Shown one piece after another: positions 10,859 to 23,240 of a DNA stretch of 64,000 nt. Each line of letters opens with the position of its first letter. Within the stretch, counting starts at the first letter, position 1. The stretch spans positions 7,126,873 to 7,190,872 of the forward strand of contig CM046853.1 of assembly GCA_025617745.1 (NCBI GenBank). Direction: 5' to 3'. The notes under the pieces were generated by a model. That model was not told the DNA's origin, made no database searches, and saw nothing but the letters and a program-made list of their open reading frames with translations. Made by a program: the position numbers and the translations under genes. Source of the DNA: Heliocidaris erythrogramma. Taxonomy: Eukaryota > Echinodermata > Echinoidea > Camarodonta > Echinometridae.

Positions 10859-13800
10859 GGAGGGACCAGGTGTGTTCGACTTGTATTACGTCGGATGCAC
10901 AGAAACCAAGGAGTTACTAGGCAAGCTTAGTAATTCCTTGCAGAAACCAATTAAGTTTGTGTGGGGTTGATTTTGAGTGTTATACTGTAATGAACATTGA
11001 CAAGGAATTAGACTAGAGTTCGCCCCTTCTACTAGGGCTGTAGGAGATTCGACCTATACCTGTCAGCACAGCAACAAACTGATATGTTATGACAACGGCT
11101 GTACCTGTATGAGGGAATACATATGCACTTCTGAATTTTACAAAGATAGAAACTCTGTAGTTACTTTCCTATAGAAGTCTATTATACGGAGTAGAAGATC
11201 AAGAGAGAATAAGTGGACGGATCCCAGAAAGTAAGGCAAATATATACCAGGGTACTGATCTATTTTGATAAAAATCTTTTTTGTGAAATCTAGAAATTCC
11301 ATCATGCAAGGTGGAAAAAAATATAATGAAGTATCATTTAAACAACTGTTTTATCTAAATATCATTCATTGTTTATTTACTTGAGAGGCAAGTTTTAAAA
11401 AAGTAATAAAAAAGGGAAACTGGGAAATCGGGTGGCTCTGACATCTAAACCTGTCGTTATATCAATTTAAATGACTTGTTACTCATTTAATTTTACAAGT
11501 CGATGGCTTTCCAATAATCAATAACTTATGGCTTATATGAACAAAATAAATGGAATGCTGATTTATTCGTGAAACATAAAATTTTGATGACTTTGACCCG
11601 AGGGAAAGCTCAGACCGCAAGTTAAAATAGCGCGCCCTCTTCCTCCATCCTTCCTTCTCAATATTGAACTGAGTCTGACCAAACCGTTTTTCATCATTAA
11701 AGAGGAAATCTTCCATTACTGGAAATCTCAGTGGCGTAGATCCCGATATGAAATCAACCAAACTCTTTGATGATATCGCATTTGTTTACTTAGTGAGTGT
11801 TCTCTGCATGTGTATATGCCATTTCAAGATTGATTTTGGTCAATGGACACTGATTTTCCAACCAATTTTTAAGCTCTCGTGATCCAGACTCAGCTTCACC
11901 AGACACTGGATTAGCCTAACCTAATGAAATGAGATTATCTTGCTGTCTAAAACTATTTGTAAGGGATTCTTACTCAAAATTATTTCGTTGCTATGATAGA
12001 CAGACACATGGTGGAAGCTAATTTGCAATCTGAAATCTGAAACCAATTCGTATGTAATTGACCTGTTCGGATGGAAGTTTCGATGGATTCATTAATTCAA
12101 TTTGACAAAGATGTCAATATTTTTGTCACCTTTTAACAGAAGCGCATAGATTTTGCATATTCAAAGTAGTATTACTATCAGCAACCATCACTTGATGCAT
12201 CACATGTACAGTGTACCTGTATAGTTACTAAAGGGAAAGTGGACGGATACCCGAGGGCTGAAGCAATCGTATTGACTTGTATCTAGTATCTCAAGAAAGA
12301 CAAGTGATGCCCCTGTGTTTATATGGAAAGTCAAGTTGATAATCATGTAGCTAAATGTGACATGCAGTCTTTCGTGTCTCCCAACATAAGTTGATCCTCG
12401 TAAATTTGACATTGATTATAAAATATGGTTATGAACTTATGGTTGGAACATCAGGAACATCATGAATATTACGAGGAAATCGGATGAGTAGTGGCCTTGC
12501 ACCATCATTTTTTTAATAACTTTCGTCGATGTATGTGATTCATGGTCTTTCTGGCCCGTTTTATCCTTGCGATGGCTATGTTTACGTGATGGAGAAAGGA
12601 AATCATTAATATTTGTATTAACATAGAAGTAGCAGTGGTAGTAGTAGTAGTAGTAGAAGTAGCAGTAGATTGGGGGTGGGGCACGTCCCCTTGTATCCTA
12701 GATCTGCCGAGGAATATAAGAATATATTATGTTTGACTGAGTGATAATCCAAACAGCGATCGAACTTATAATATTCTATAGCATGCACATGGTTGTAGAG
12801 TAGAATGAAGCAACATTCCTGTTGGTCTTATTAAATAGTGTACATGAAGTAATAGGTTAGCAATCTGTGTATGTTTATTACGCTGGTGTTCTTTATAGTA
12901 GAATGTTTTCTTTCTAGTATTTCAAAACCTGAATCGTTTCATATTCGTATTACCTTGAATTGTAATGTTAGTAGAAAAACAATAAACGTGTAGTCTTTTA
13001 TAAAACAAATAATCATGGATCAAGATATCTTTCTTTCGATGCTATTTGAATTGATTTATTAAAAACAAAATCAAGGGCAGTAAAAGAATCAATTATTTAA
13101 TGTAAAGTTTTCCATAAATCAATTAAAGAATGGTCGGATAATGCGCTGACAATATGGCAATCCTGTTCACCTCTCTCTCTCTCACTCTCACACACACACA
13201 CTCTCTCCCTATCTCTCTCTCTTTCTCTCTCCTTTCTTTCTCTGTTTCTCTGTCTCTCTATTTCTTTCTTTTTTCGCCAATATTTTGCTCTTCCCGCTTG
13301 TATGCCTTTGGAAATATATGTTACTCTCAATTTCCTTCTTTACTTCTTGCAGTGATGTACTTATAGAACGTAAATTTAACTTAGGCGTTACATCTGCAGG
13401 CATTTCTCACTCAAGCTCCACTTATCAAGTTTTTGCAACCTTCATTAACTCATTCACAATAGCTATTATTAGAAATGTGAACGCAACCCAACCAAGAATT
13501 ACATATATTTCCCTGCAATAAGAGCAAATGTATACTCCATGTCTTCTTTGCATTTTATCAACTTTAATGTCTTTTCTCATAATTATTCCTATAAGCTACA
13601 GTTATCACAACATTAACAAATCAAACATCAAACGTATGCATATGACCTAGACAGAAACATTAACTTCTCCCGAAGCCTTAATTGATATTCATGAATTTGA
13701 TCATGGAGTTTTAATTCGCACGTGAGTCGAGGTTTTTACTTCATTACCGAGAACAAAATATCTACCCCGATTTTTTTTATGTCTTTCATAAAATTTTCTA

Positions 13801-14100
13801 ATTGTATATAAAGTATATTTCTGTTTGTTTGGGGGGGGGGAGGGGTTATCATAAATCAGATGGCGCTCTTCAATAAGTTATATACAGAGGCTAACCAACT
13901 CTGTTTCAGCGATATTGTTTATGTGAATTTTTCGGGGTGGCACATGAGAGAAAATTAATAATTAAATACAAATGGTTCGTCCAAACTGTGTGCATAGATG
14001 ACTCTTCGATTTAACCTATCGTCCATATTAAATAGCACTCCGTCGAAATGCAACAGTTCTCTCTTCTTCCAGCTTATCCCCAAAAGTAAAAATGCATTGT
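10858..14100. other. Non-coding DNA with a (CT)n microsatellite
   Basis: No supported gene. A CT/CA microsatellite runs from about 13171 to 13260, a GTA/AGT trinucleotide run is near 12630-12660, and a poly-G tract lies near 13830-13845. Confidence 0.4.
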
Positions 14101-16362
14101 CGCCCATCCTTTAAATACATTTACATAATTATGTATATAATATATATATGTATATATTTAACGAAACATATTGCCAAACAGCTACATAAAAACTGCCAAA
14201 ATGTATTCACAACATTTACACCATAATGATACTTAAGGCTCTCATATTAAATTATTTGCTTTAATAGCTATATAACAAATCTTCCACGATCCCCTTGCAA
14301 TAATACACTCAAAATATTTTACACAAAATATGCAAATCACTCAACACTTAACACAGTAAAACATACAGGCAACCGACCAATCAAAACTAACATACAATTT
14401 TCGGAAACCGATTGCTTACTCTATAATAAACATACCAAATAAAAGCCAGTAAAACAAGCCTTCTTTTATCGATATAAAATATCTGGCTAAATACATGTAT
14501 ATCTATCCAAACAGGTACAGACTAATCAAATTTCCACATAAAATGCAAAGTTGTATTCATGGAAAGAATGACATTTGTATAATAACCTATTCTTGCAAAT
14601 ACATCTTATCTCAATAAATACTGATCTATAAACTTTTGTATTTGGTCTCTTTACAAAATATTTCAGTTATTTACACGTACAAATTATTTACAGACTGATC
14701 TTTTTACATTTTCAGACAAATACGAGAAACATATTCTTGCAAAAGGTGAGAGAGGAAAAGTGGTAATTCTTTTCCTGATCATTGTTTTCACTTTCTTTTA
14801 TTACCTAATTATCTTGATATCATAAAAAACACAACAGTGACGTATCCAAAAGGCGGAATCCTTCTAAGACGGGGGGGTAATGTTGACCCATTTCAAGTTG
14901 AATTTATTTTATCCTGGCCCCGCAGCAGGAGAGGGGGCATATACAACGGTTTTTCTCTCGGGTGTATACGACACTGTCTGATTATAAGAGAGTCTACAAA
15001 AAAATCACCTCTCTCTCACCTTGTCTACTCAATAACGAGCACGAAATGAAATTCTAACATTTGGATATCATTTTGACCCACACATTCATGAATATAAGAA
15101 AGACAGAATGATAACTACGTATTCTTCATCAACACATTTAGATGAATTATACATCTAGAATTGATATGCACCATTTTTTAAAATACATTTTAAAGGCTGC
15201 ACTTATTTCATTCCTTTTTGGTATAGTGATTACATAAACCATGCACGATGACAGGAGAAGGAAGAGAGTACAATATCCAGAATTCTCTGCTCATTGACAC
15301 GACTTCTCCAATGTTTTCTTGAGAGATCAGTTCTAAAATATATTACTGGACAGGTTCTTTCTTTAATTTGCTGTAATATAGGGAAAGGATGACAAGCGAA
15401 AAGTGGATTACGTTCTGTAACTTTTTTAAAATAAAAGGCATGCAGGAAAGAAGGACACCATGCGAGTTTGATTTACCTATGAAATGAAACTGAAATCATT
15501 CAACGTGCAAGCAAAGGGTTTCAGGATTAAACAAAAACAATTATAGGAAATTTTGATCGATTAGGAATGAATAGTAACCATCTACTGGCTTTTAGAGGCA
15601 AAGGTTCGTGCAAAAACAAACAAACAAACAAACAAACGTAATGTGCCCTACTTATACCATGCTGGAATCTATATTAGTATGAAGCATATAACGAATGTTA
15701 CTTGTTTAGATTGGTGCAGGCATTTGTTGATTTCTTCTCAGAATAATGCATTCCCTTGAACAATAATAGTTCGCGCATAGTGAAGATTAATCCAAATGTT
15801 AACAGGCAGGCAAGTGTGGATGATTTATTTCAACTGCATGGTCATGAATATTTGAAACCCCTCCGCTCGACTTAAATGTTCCCTTATATTTCTCTTCATT
15901 TTATTTCGTTTTCATTGTTCAGTCACCTTTAAATACTATGAAATTGATTCACAATTTCCTCTTGTTTCTCAGCTGCTTACCCATCCCTCTTTTTTCACTC
16001 CATGCTGTTGTTTTCTATCAGATGAAACAATAAAATCATAGATTTTCGTTCTTAGATCACCAAAGTCAAAATGCAAATTTGTTCAAAGATGCATTGTGCA
16101 ACATGCAGCATAGCCTGTCTACCTGATAATTATAGCGATGATGAAGATGATAAAGAATACCGTAACTAACGGTAACAATAAGAAGATGTACCAACGATGA
16201 AGCGGCCAAGGCTATATTAAGAGCAGGACAGAACACAGACAGAAATCACAACAGGTGTTATTTGATATGAGAATATGAAAGCAAGAAGGGGAGATATTTC
16301 CAATTACTAATTTATAAAAATAGCTATGGTCAGGAGTATAAAAAAGTACAGGAAAGTGTGTA
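14101..16362 (-). other. Downstream flank and probable 3'UTR of the EGF gene
   Basis: No open reading frame or recognisable gene. Because the stop codon is at 16363-16365, at least the upper part should be 3'UTR. AATAAA-type signals read on the minus strand appear at several places (for example around 15900-15905), and an ATTAAA at 14260-14265, but I cannot choose the real cleavage site. Two copies of the Pumilio-type sequence TGTAAATA lie close together on the minus strand at 14668-14675 and 14685-14692. A hAT-like end fragment with a poly-G tract is visible around 14835-14940. Confidence 0.35.
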
Positions 16363-16458
16363 CTATCTGGATGCTACATATCCAATGGCGAACAGTAGAA
16401 CTATGATGACGGAAACTAGGGTGACGAGTATCACCCAGTTATACCAACCCCAGCCAAC
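16363..16458 (-). CDS. Exon 11: transmembrane helix and stop codon
   Basis: The acceptor is CCTTTACAG in phase 0. It encodes 31 residues, VGWGWYNW then about 20 hydrophobic residues ([20 protein letters not shown]), then ASR and a TAG stop. The helix carries no charged residue. Only about three residues follow it, ending in a single arginine, so there is essentially no cytoplasmic tail, no lysine and no PDZ-binding end. Reading past the stop gives only ten more codons before TGA. A longer tail would need a different splice out of this exon; the only internal GT donor I see (GTAGCA) is weak. Confidence 0.8.
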   Translation of the reverse strand, partial: VGWGWYNWVILVTLVSVIIVLLFAIGYVASR

Positions 16459-19400
16459 CTGTAAAGGAAACGAAGTAATTACAAAACAGTATATTAGTCT
16501 CTCATCAAACCATAAATTACAAAATTAGTCATTCAAAATACTCTAGACAGTTCAATAAATTTGTCATGAAGCGCACATTTCCTTTCTATCAATTGAAATC
16601 TGATTTAGAACACCTTCCCTAAGTATTTTTGTTTCAAGTCAATTGAAAATGTTCTGATATTTTTTCTGGTAATGTTATCATAAACAGACTGTGTTAAGAG
16701 GAATTCGGAAGATAAATGGAGTATCTTATCGAAAGTAAAATAAACGTAGTCGAATATTTCGTAAATTCCTACAGAAATTTTTAATGTTTGGTCAGTCTCT
16801 CCCCCCCCCCCCCCCACTTTCCCAAGCGACCAGTCCTTACTCGAATTTCATGCTTTACTGAAAAGTCATATGCATAATTACCTTCTGTCCACTCTCTTCT
16901 GGTGCTATCGGAGTTTCTTCAAATATTTCAAATGGATCCATGATGGCGTCCTTCTCATCGTTTGACATTGAGTTCAAAAGTCTTTCCTGTTCTTCTTGAC
17001 TTAGGGGCCTGTCGTTCACCACCGTATAGAACGTTGTATTTGTGTATGGATTCCTAGGAAAGGTAACACGGAAGATAATGTCAAACTTTGTCACTTTGTT
17101 TCTTTGATCTATTGTACTACTATACGATTTTCATTTATATCTAATTGAGCGGATAGGACGTAGGAGAGGGTAAACGAGATAGCCTCTTATTGCAAGATAT
17201 TCAGGATATTCAGATGTACGTAAAGTAGACTAACCCTGAAAGTTGGGAACTTTCGTTGGAAGACGCAATGACGACGACTTTGATGTTTTTAGGTTCTTCC
17301 AAGTTATCGCCATATGACATCTTAAAAACTTTGCTCAGCTTCGTTGCTACATTCACCATGTTGTTTGTTGGATGATGACTCGTAAGGAGGATGTTCGAGG
17401 AAATGGAGAGGATTTCTGGAGAATTAAGAAGAAAAAAACACTACTATTAGAATATACATATTTTGGCTGAAGAACGGTAATTATAAAAAAAAATCTTAAC
17501 ACTGAATTCCAATCACAGCGGAATATCTATCAAGTAAATATATCTAGCACATAAATTCTGTGAAAAATGAATTGTTTATTTTTCATGTTTTGGGGGTTCT
17601 GTTAAACATGTTGCAGATGTTAACGTGAAACATAAATTCCCTATTAGGTTTGTTGAAACAGTTACACCCATCAATATAAAAGTTCGATCTTCATGTAATA
17701 CAGCATTGGCTTACCCTTATCGCAGTTGTTCCCAACGTAGCCTTTGTCACATAAACATGTGCGGATTACCCCTCCCTCTGGGCTGAAAGAAACCCCACAC
17801 CGACCATTGACACAGGATGTGCCACATAGCCCAAGGTCTAAGGATTCGCAGAACTCGCCCATGTAGCCTTGAGGACAGATGCACCTGTAGCATAATGTAT
17901 GGAATGGACAAAGATTGAAACATCCGATTATCAAACATTACACATGAAATTGCATTATAAGCTGTTGACATAAAATAATTTCAATTTGAAATCAACATCG
18001 ATGGAGAATGAAATATACAAGATCTTTAATTTTCCCTTTCCAGCTGAATTTGGCAAAACAAGAGTATGCCCGGATATTTTGTAGAACAATAATGAATGGT
18101 CTGAGTGTTTTATATGGCATTGCAATTTGCACTGATGTCGGGGGCAGAAGGGTTTCATTTGCCATTGATAATGAGAACAATGAGCAATGATATTTTTATG
18201 ATTTTACAGATATGTATGATTATAAGTATTTTTGTTCTACCTCGTTCCGTTTTCGGAGCTTGAACACGTTGCATTGTTGGAACAAGGCTGGCTGATACAT
18301 GGATCCAAAACAACTTCGCAGAGTTTTCCAGTTGTTCCGTACTGACAGGCACAGGTGAAACTGTTGACATGATCCAAACACGTCCCTCCGTGTCTGCAAG
18401 GAGCTGACAGGCATTCGTTCGTCTCTATCTCACAGTGAACACCTTCAAAGCCTGGAAGGCACAAACAATGATAACCGTTGATCTCGTCCACACAAGTACT
18501 GTTCTCACTGCAGGGTGACGAGTCACATTCTTGAATGTTAATTTCGCAATTAGTGCCCTCAAATCCCGGTAGGCAACGGCATTGATATGACGCGACTCCA
18601 TCTAAACAGATACCTTCATTATGACATGGTGAAGGCTGACATTCATCAATGTTATGCTGACATGTAGGACCGTCATAACCTTCTGTACACGAACATTGGA
18701 ATGCATTGGTGAAGTCCTGGCATGTCCCTTCATGTTGACAAGGGAAACTACTACATTCGTCGATATCAACTTCACAGTTCAATCCTTCAAAACCAGAATC
18801 ACAGAGGCACCTGTATTCAGTAACTAAATCATTGCAGCTTCCACCGTTTAAGCAAGGCCGACTAGCGCATTCATCCACATCTTGTTCGCAGAATTGACCT
18901 TCGAATCCAGCAGTACAATCGCACGCAAAATTATTCACTTTATCAATACATGTGGCATTATTCAGGCAGGGGGAGTTCAAGCAATCGTCGATATCAATTT
19001 CACAGTTGTTACCTTCATAGCCATGTCTGCACAAACATATGTAATGATTAACTTGATCTAAACATGTTGCATTGTGTCTACACGGGTTAACTGCACAGTC
19101 ATCTACGTCTTCTTCGCATTTTTTGCCAGTGAATCCAGGTGAACATTGACAAGTGAAACCATTTATTTCATCTTCGCATGTACCATTATGTAAGCAAGGG
19201 TCCTGTAAGCACTCATTGATCTCTGTTTCACATCTTACACCTGTATATCCAAGAACGCAGGCACATTGATATCCATCTATTTGGTCTCTGCAAGTACCTC
19301 CATTTAGGCAGGGGTTGCTAAGGCATTCGTCAGTGTCATTGTCGCAACGAGCTCCTTCCCAACCATCCATGCATAGGCATTCATATGTATTGATCAAATC

Positions 19401-22400
19401 TACACATGTACCTCTATTTTTGCAAGGGCTGTTCATACATTCATTGATATCAACTTCGCAAAAGATGCCTTCAAAGCCTGGTGCACATTCGCAATAGTAT
19501 CCATCTACTTCGTCAACGCATGTTGAGCTGTGCTGGCAAGGAGAACTTTCACATTCATCTATGTTAGTTTGGCATCGGCTGCCATCGAAACCCGGAAGAC
19601 ATTCACACGTGTACTTATTAATGCCATCAAGGCAGGAGCCGTTATTGAAGCAAGGCTGGCTTGAGCATTCATCAATGTTAACTGCGCAGACAGTACCGTC
19701 GAATCCTGGTGTGCACTCACAGTTGAAGCCATTGACTTCATCAATACAGGTAGAGCCATGTTGACATGGTGAACTTTCGCATTCGTCGATGTTGTGTTCG
19801 CAGTGAACACCATTATATCCTGGACCACATTCACATGTGTAGGCGTTTATCGTATCATGACAAGTGCCCATGTTGAGGCAGGGTATACTAGTGCATTCAT
19901 CTACGTTAACGTCGCAAAGAGTCCCGTCAAAACCTGATAAGCATTGGCACTGGAATCCATTTATCTTGTCAACGCAAGTAGCATTATGCTGACATGGCAA
20001 GCTGCTGCATTCGTCTACGTCAGTTTCACAGTGAACGCCAATGAAACCAGTGATACATTCGCATGTATAATCATTGACTCCATCATCACAGGTTCCGTTG
20101 TTCAAACAGGGGTGACTTGAGCATTCATTAATGTTAACTTCACACAGGGTTCCCTCGAAGCCTGCATTGCAATGGCAACGAAATCCATTAATTTCATCCA
20201 AACAAGTAGATTCGTGTTTACATGGCGAACTTTGACATTCGTTTATATTAGATTCACAATGAATGCCATTAAAACCTGGGATACATTCGCATGTGTAGTT
20301 ATTGATTCCATCGATGCAGATGCCGCCATTGAGACAAGGCTGACTTGCACATTCATCTATGTTATTTCCACATGTTAACCCGTCAAATCCATTGGGACAG
20401 GTGCACATGAAGCCATTGACTTCGTCCAAGCATGTGCCACTGTTCTCACAGGGAGTACTGGAGCACTCGTCGATGTTATTTATACAGTGAATCCCATCAA
20501 ATCCTTCTGCGCATTGACAACTGTAACCATTAATGGCATCTATGCAGGTTGCTCCATTACTACAGGGGTTACTTTGGCATTCGTCAGTATTATCCTCGCA
20601 GTACGTACCCTCAAATCCTTCCATGCAGACACAGACAAATGCATTAATTTGGTCAACACATGTTGAATTATTTATGCATGGATTGATGGCACAGTCGTCA
20701 GTGTTGCTTTCGCAGAGTAAACCATGGAAACCTTCTTGACATTGACAAGTAAATCTATTTATCTCGTCTAAACATGTTCCACTGTTTAAACAGGGTTGGG
20801 GTGCACACTCATTAATGTTTTCTTCACACATTATGCCACGGAACCCGGCACCGCACACACATGAAAAGCCATCTATTTCATCGATGCATGATCCTTGGTT
20901 TTCGCATGGGTCACTGAGACATTCATCTGTGTTTGTAAGGCACAATGCTCCTTCGAAACCATCTACACAGGAACAAACGAAATCGTTTATCAGGTCTCCA
21001 CAAGTGCCACCATTTTGACAGGGATCTCCAATGCATTCATTGATGTTGCTTTCACAGAGGGTGCCGTTGAAACCTGGTTGACAGCTGCATTCAAATGCAT
21101 TAACCATGTCTTGACAGGTACCTTGGTTCTGACACGGATTACTGGCACAGTCATTGACATTAATTTCACAGTGCACTCCATGAAATCCTAGGTTGCATTC
21201 ACAAGTGTAACTTGCTATGCCATCACTGCATGGGGAATCATTTTGACATGGTGATGAGAGACATTCGTTAACATTATCTTCACAGAAGATGCCTTCATAA
21301 CCAGTAGAACAGGCACACTCAAAAGAGTTTATTAGGTCTGTGCAAAATCCGCCATTCTTGCATGGCATACTCCCACATTCGTCAACGTTTACCTCGCACA
21401 GGTCTCCCACGAAGCCTGGAACACATTTACACTCAAAAGCCGAAACCTTGTCATCGCATGTTCCATTGTTTGAACACGGAAAGCTTGCGCATTCATCGAT
21501 GTCAATTTCGCAGTTTCTTCCTTGGTATCCCGCAGCACATACGCAACTGTATTCAAGAATGCCGTCCACGCAATTAGCACCATTAAGACAAGGATCACTG
21601 ATGCATTCATCTATCATAACCTCGCAGAAACGACCTCGGAAGTTCTCCGTGCATGCGCATTGGAAATCATTGAGTTGATCTTGGCAAGTTCCACCGTTCT
21701 CACACATTACGCTGGTGCAGTCATTATGGTTGTTTTCACAGTGAGTACCTGACATGGAATCAATGGAGAATAAAAGTGGATGAACTGACTGAGCTTAAGA
21801 TATCAACGCTTCCTTGCACGCCTCATATATCTGATAGCATCAGATGATTCTTCATTATTGTGGCTACAGGCCGTTATGGGTAAAAAGCCAAAGGCTTTCG
21901 CTAACAAGTGCCATATATGGACAGAATAATACTGATAATATTCTTCGTCCCTCGTAAATACATTTAAATAGTAACTTAACTGTCCATTTATCTACGTTAG
22001 TATATAAATGTATTGATTTGCTCTCGTTAGCGAAAGTCTTTTACAAGATCTAGAGCCTCAGTTATAATTAATTCTATCACATTCCAGAACATAAGTTCAA
22101 CAAAGGAATCCATATCTTAGACACTGTTATGTCTTAATTCAATAATTACATTTAATAATTACTATTAATCAAGTATGGAGGGACAGACACATGATATTAC
22201 AGGACTAAATAATGCATATAGTCAGATGATGTGTGATACAAAAAAAAAGATAATTTCTCAAGCGCACGTGTGTTGTTTTAGTCATTAGTCATGAAGGGGG
22301 TTGAAACCCAACTGGTATATATTAAGTACACAATAAATAAAATTGCCTCCTTAATTGTGTACTTTTCCGGCTCTGTGCCCCCTCTTTTACATGTACATGT

Positions 22401-23205
22401 AAAATATCAAATATATTTGTGACGATATCACGAGTATGGCCTATGCTATCATTGTAGCTTACCTATATATTTAATATGGAAGCAGTAATATAAAATCCAC
22501 ACACTTACCATATGTTCCTCCGATACATTCACAACGGTAGCTATTCAAAAGGTCTCTGCATGTACCTCCTCGCTGACACGGGGATGATGCGCATTCATCA
22601 ATATCCTTCAGAGAGAACAAATGAGAATATTGGTAGACATATTTAGAGACAGAGTGAAGAGAGAAAGAGCGGAGAGAGAGACAGAACGACAGATTGAAAC
22701 CTATAAAGGAAGAAAACGACAGGGGTGTTCAGATTTTTTTTAATTTCAGATTTCAGATTTTTTATTGCTGTTTTCAATCATATTAACATAATTTACATAA
22801 TACTGTAGTGCATAACATAATATGAATACGATAATAACAAAATATAACAATGATGTTTCTCCATAAATATGGCACAATATCTTATATCAATAAGTAAAAT
22901 TAAAAAAATATATAAGATGCACAAATATTGACCTTTTAAGTGGTGTTGAAAACAGTTGGACATGTTTAAAAGCAAAGCTTGTATATTACATGTCCAAAAA
23001 CTTATATAACTTAATCACGAGTGGGTCGTTCAATAATATTAAATTCATAAAGCATCATTACGAAAAGCGAATTATTGATAAGTGAGTTGAGGTAGGAGGA
23101 AGGAGGAAAATGAAAAATAGTGAGTGTGTCTGTGTGTGAGAACTAAGAAGAGAGAAGGCAGGAGAAAGAAGGGGTGAAAAGGGAGTAAAACAGAGAAGAA
23201 AGAGG

Positions 23206-23240
<35 letters not shown>

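Noticed and set aside
10683..10970. Ser/Leu-rich frames in three phases
   Set aside because: They come from a (CT)n microsatellite.
18241..21748. Plus-strand frames of 60-112 codons within the EGF exon
   Set aside because: They are antisense shadows of the EGF repeats and inherit their period; they show no independent domain.
18241..21748. Assignment of the gene as a Notch receptor or a fibropellin
   Set aside because: There are no LNR, ankyrin, avidin-like or CUB segments, and the exons upstream of the EGFs encode MNNL and DSL domains instead.
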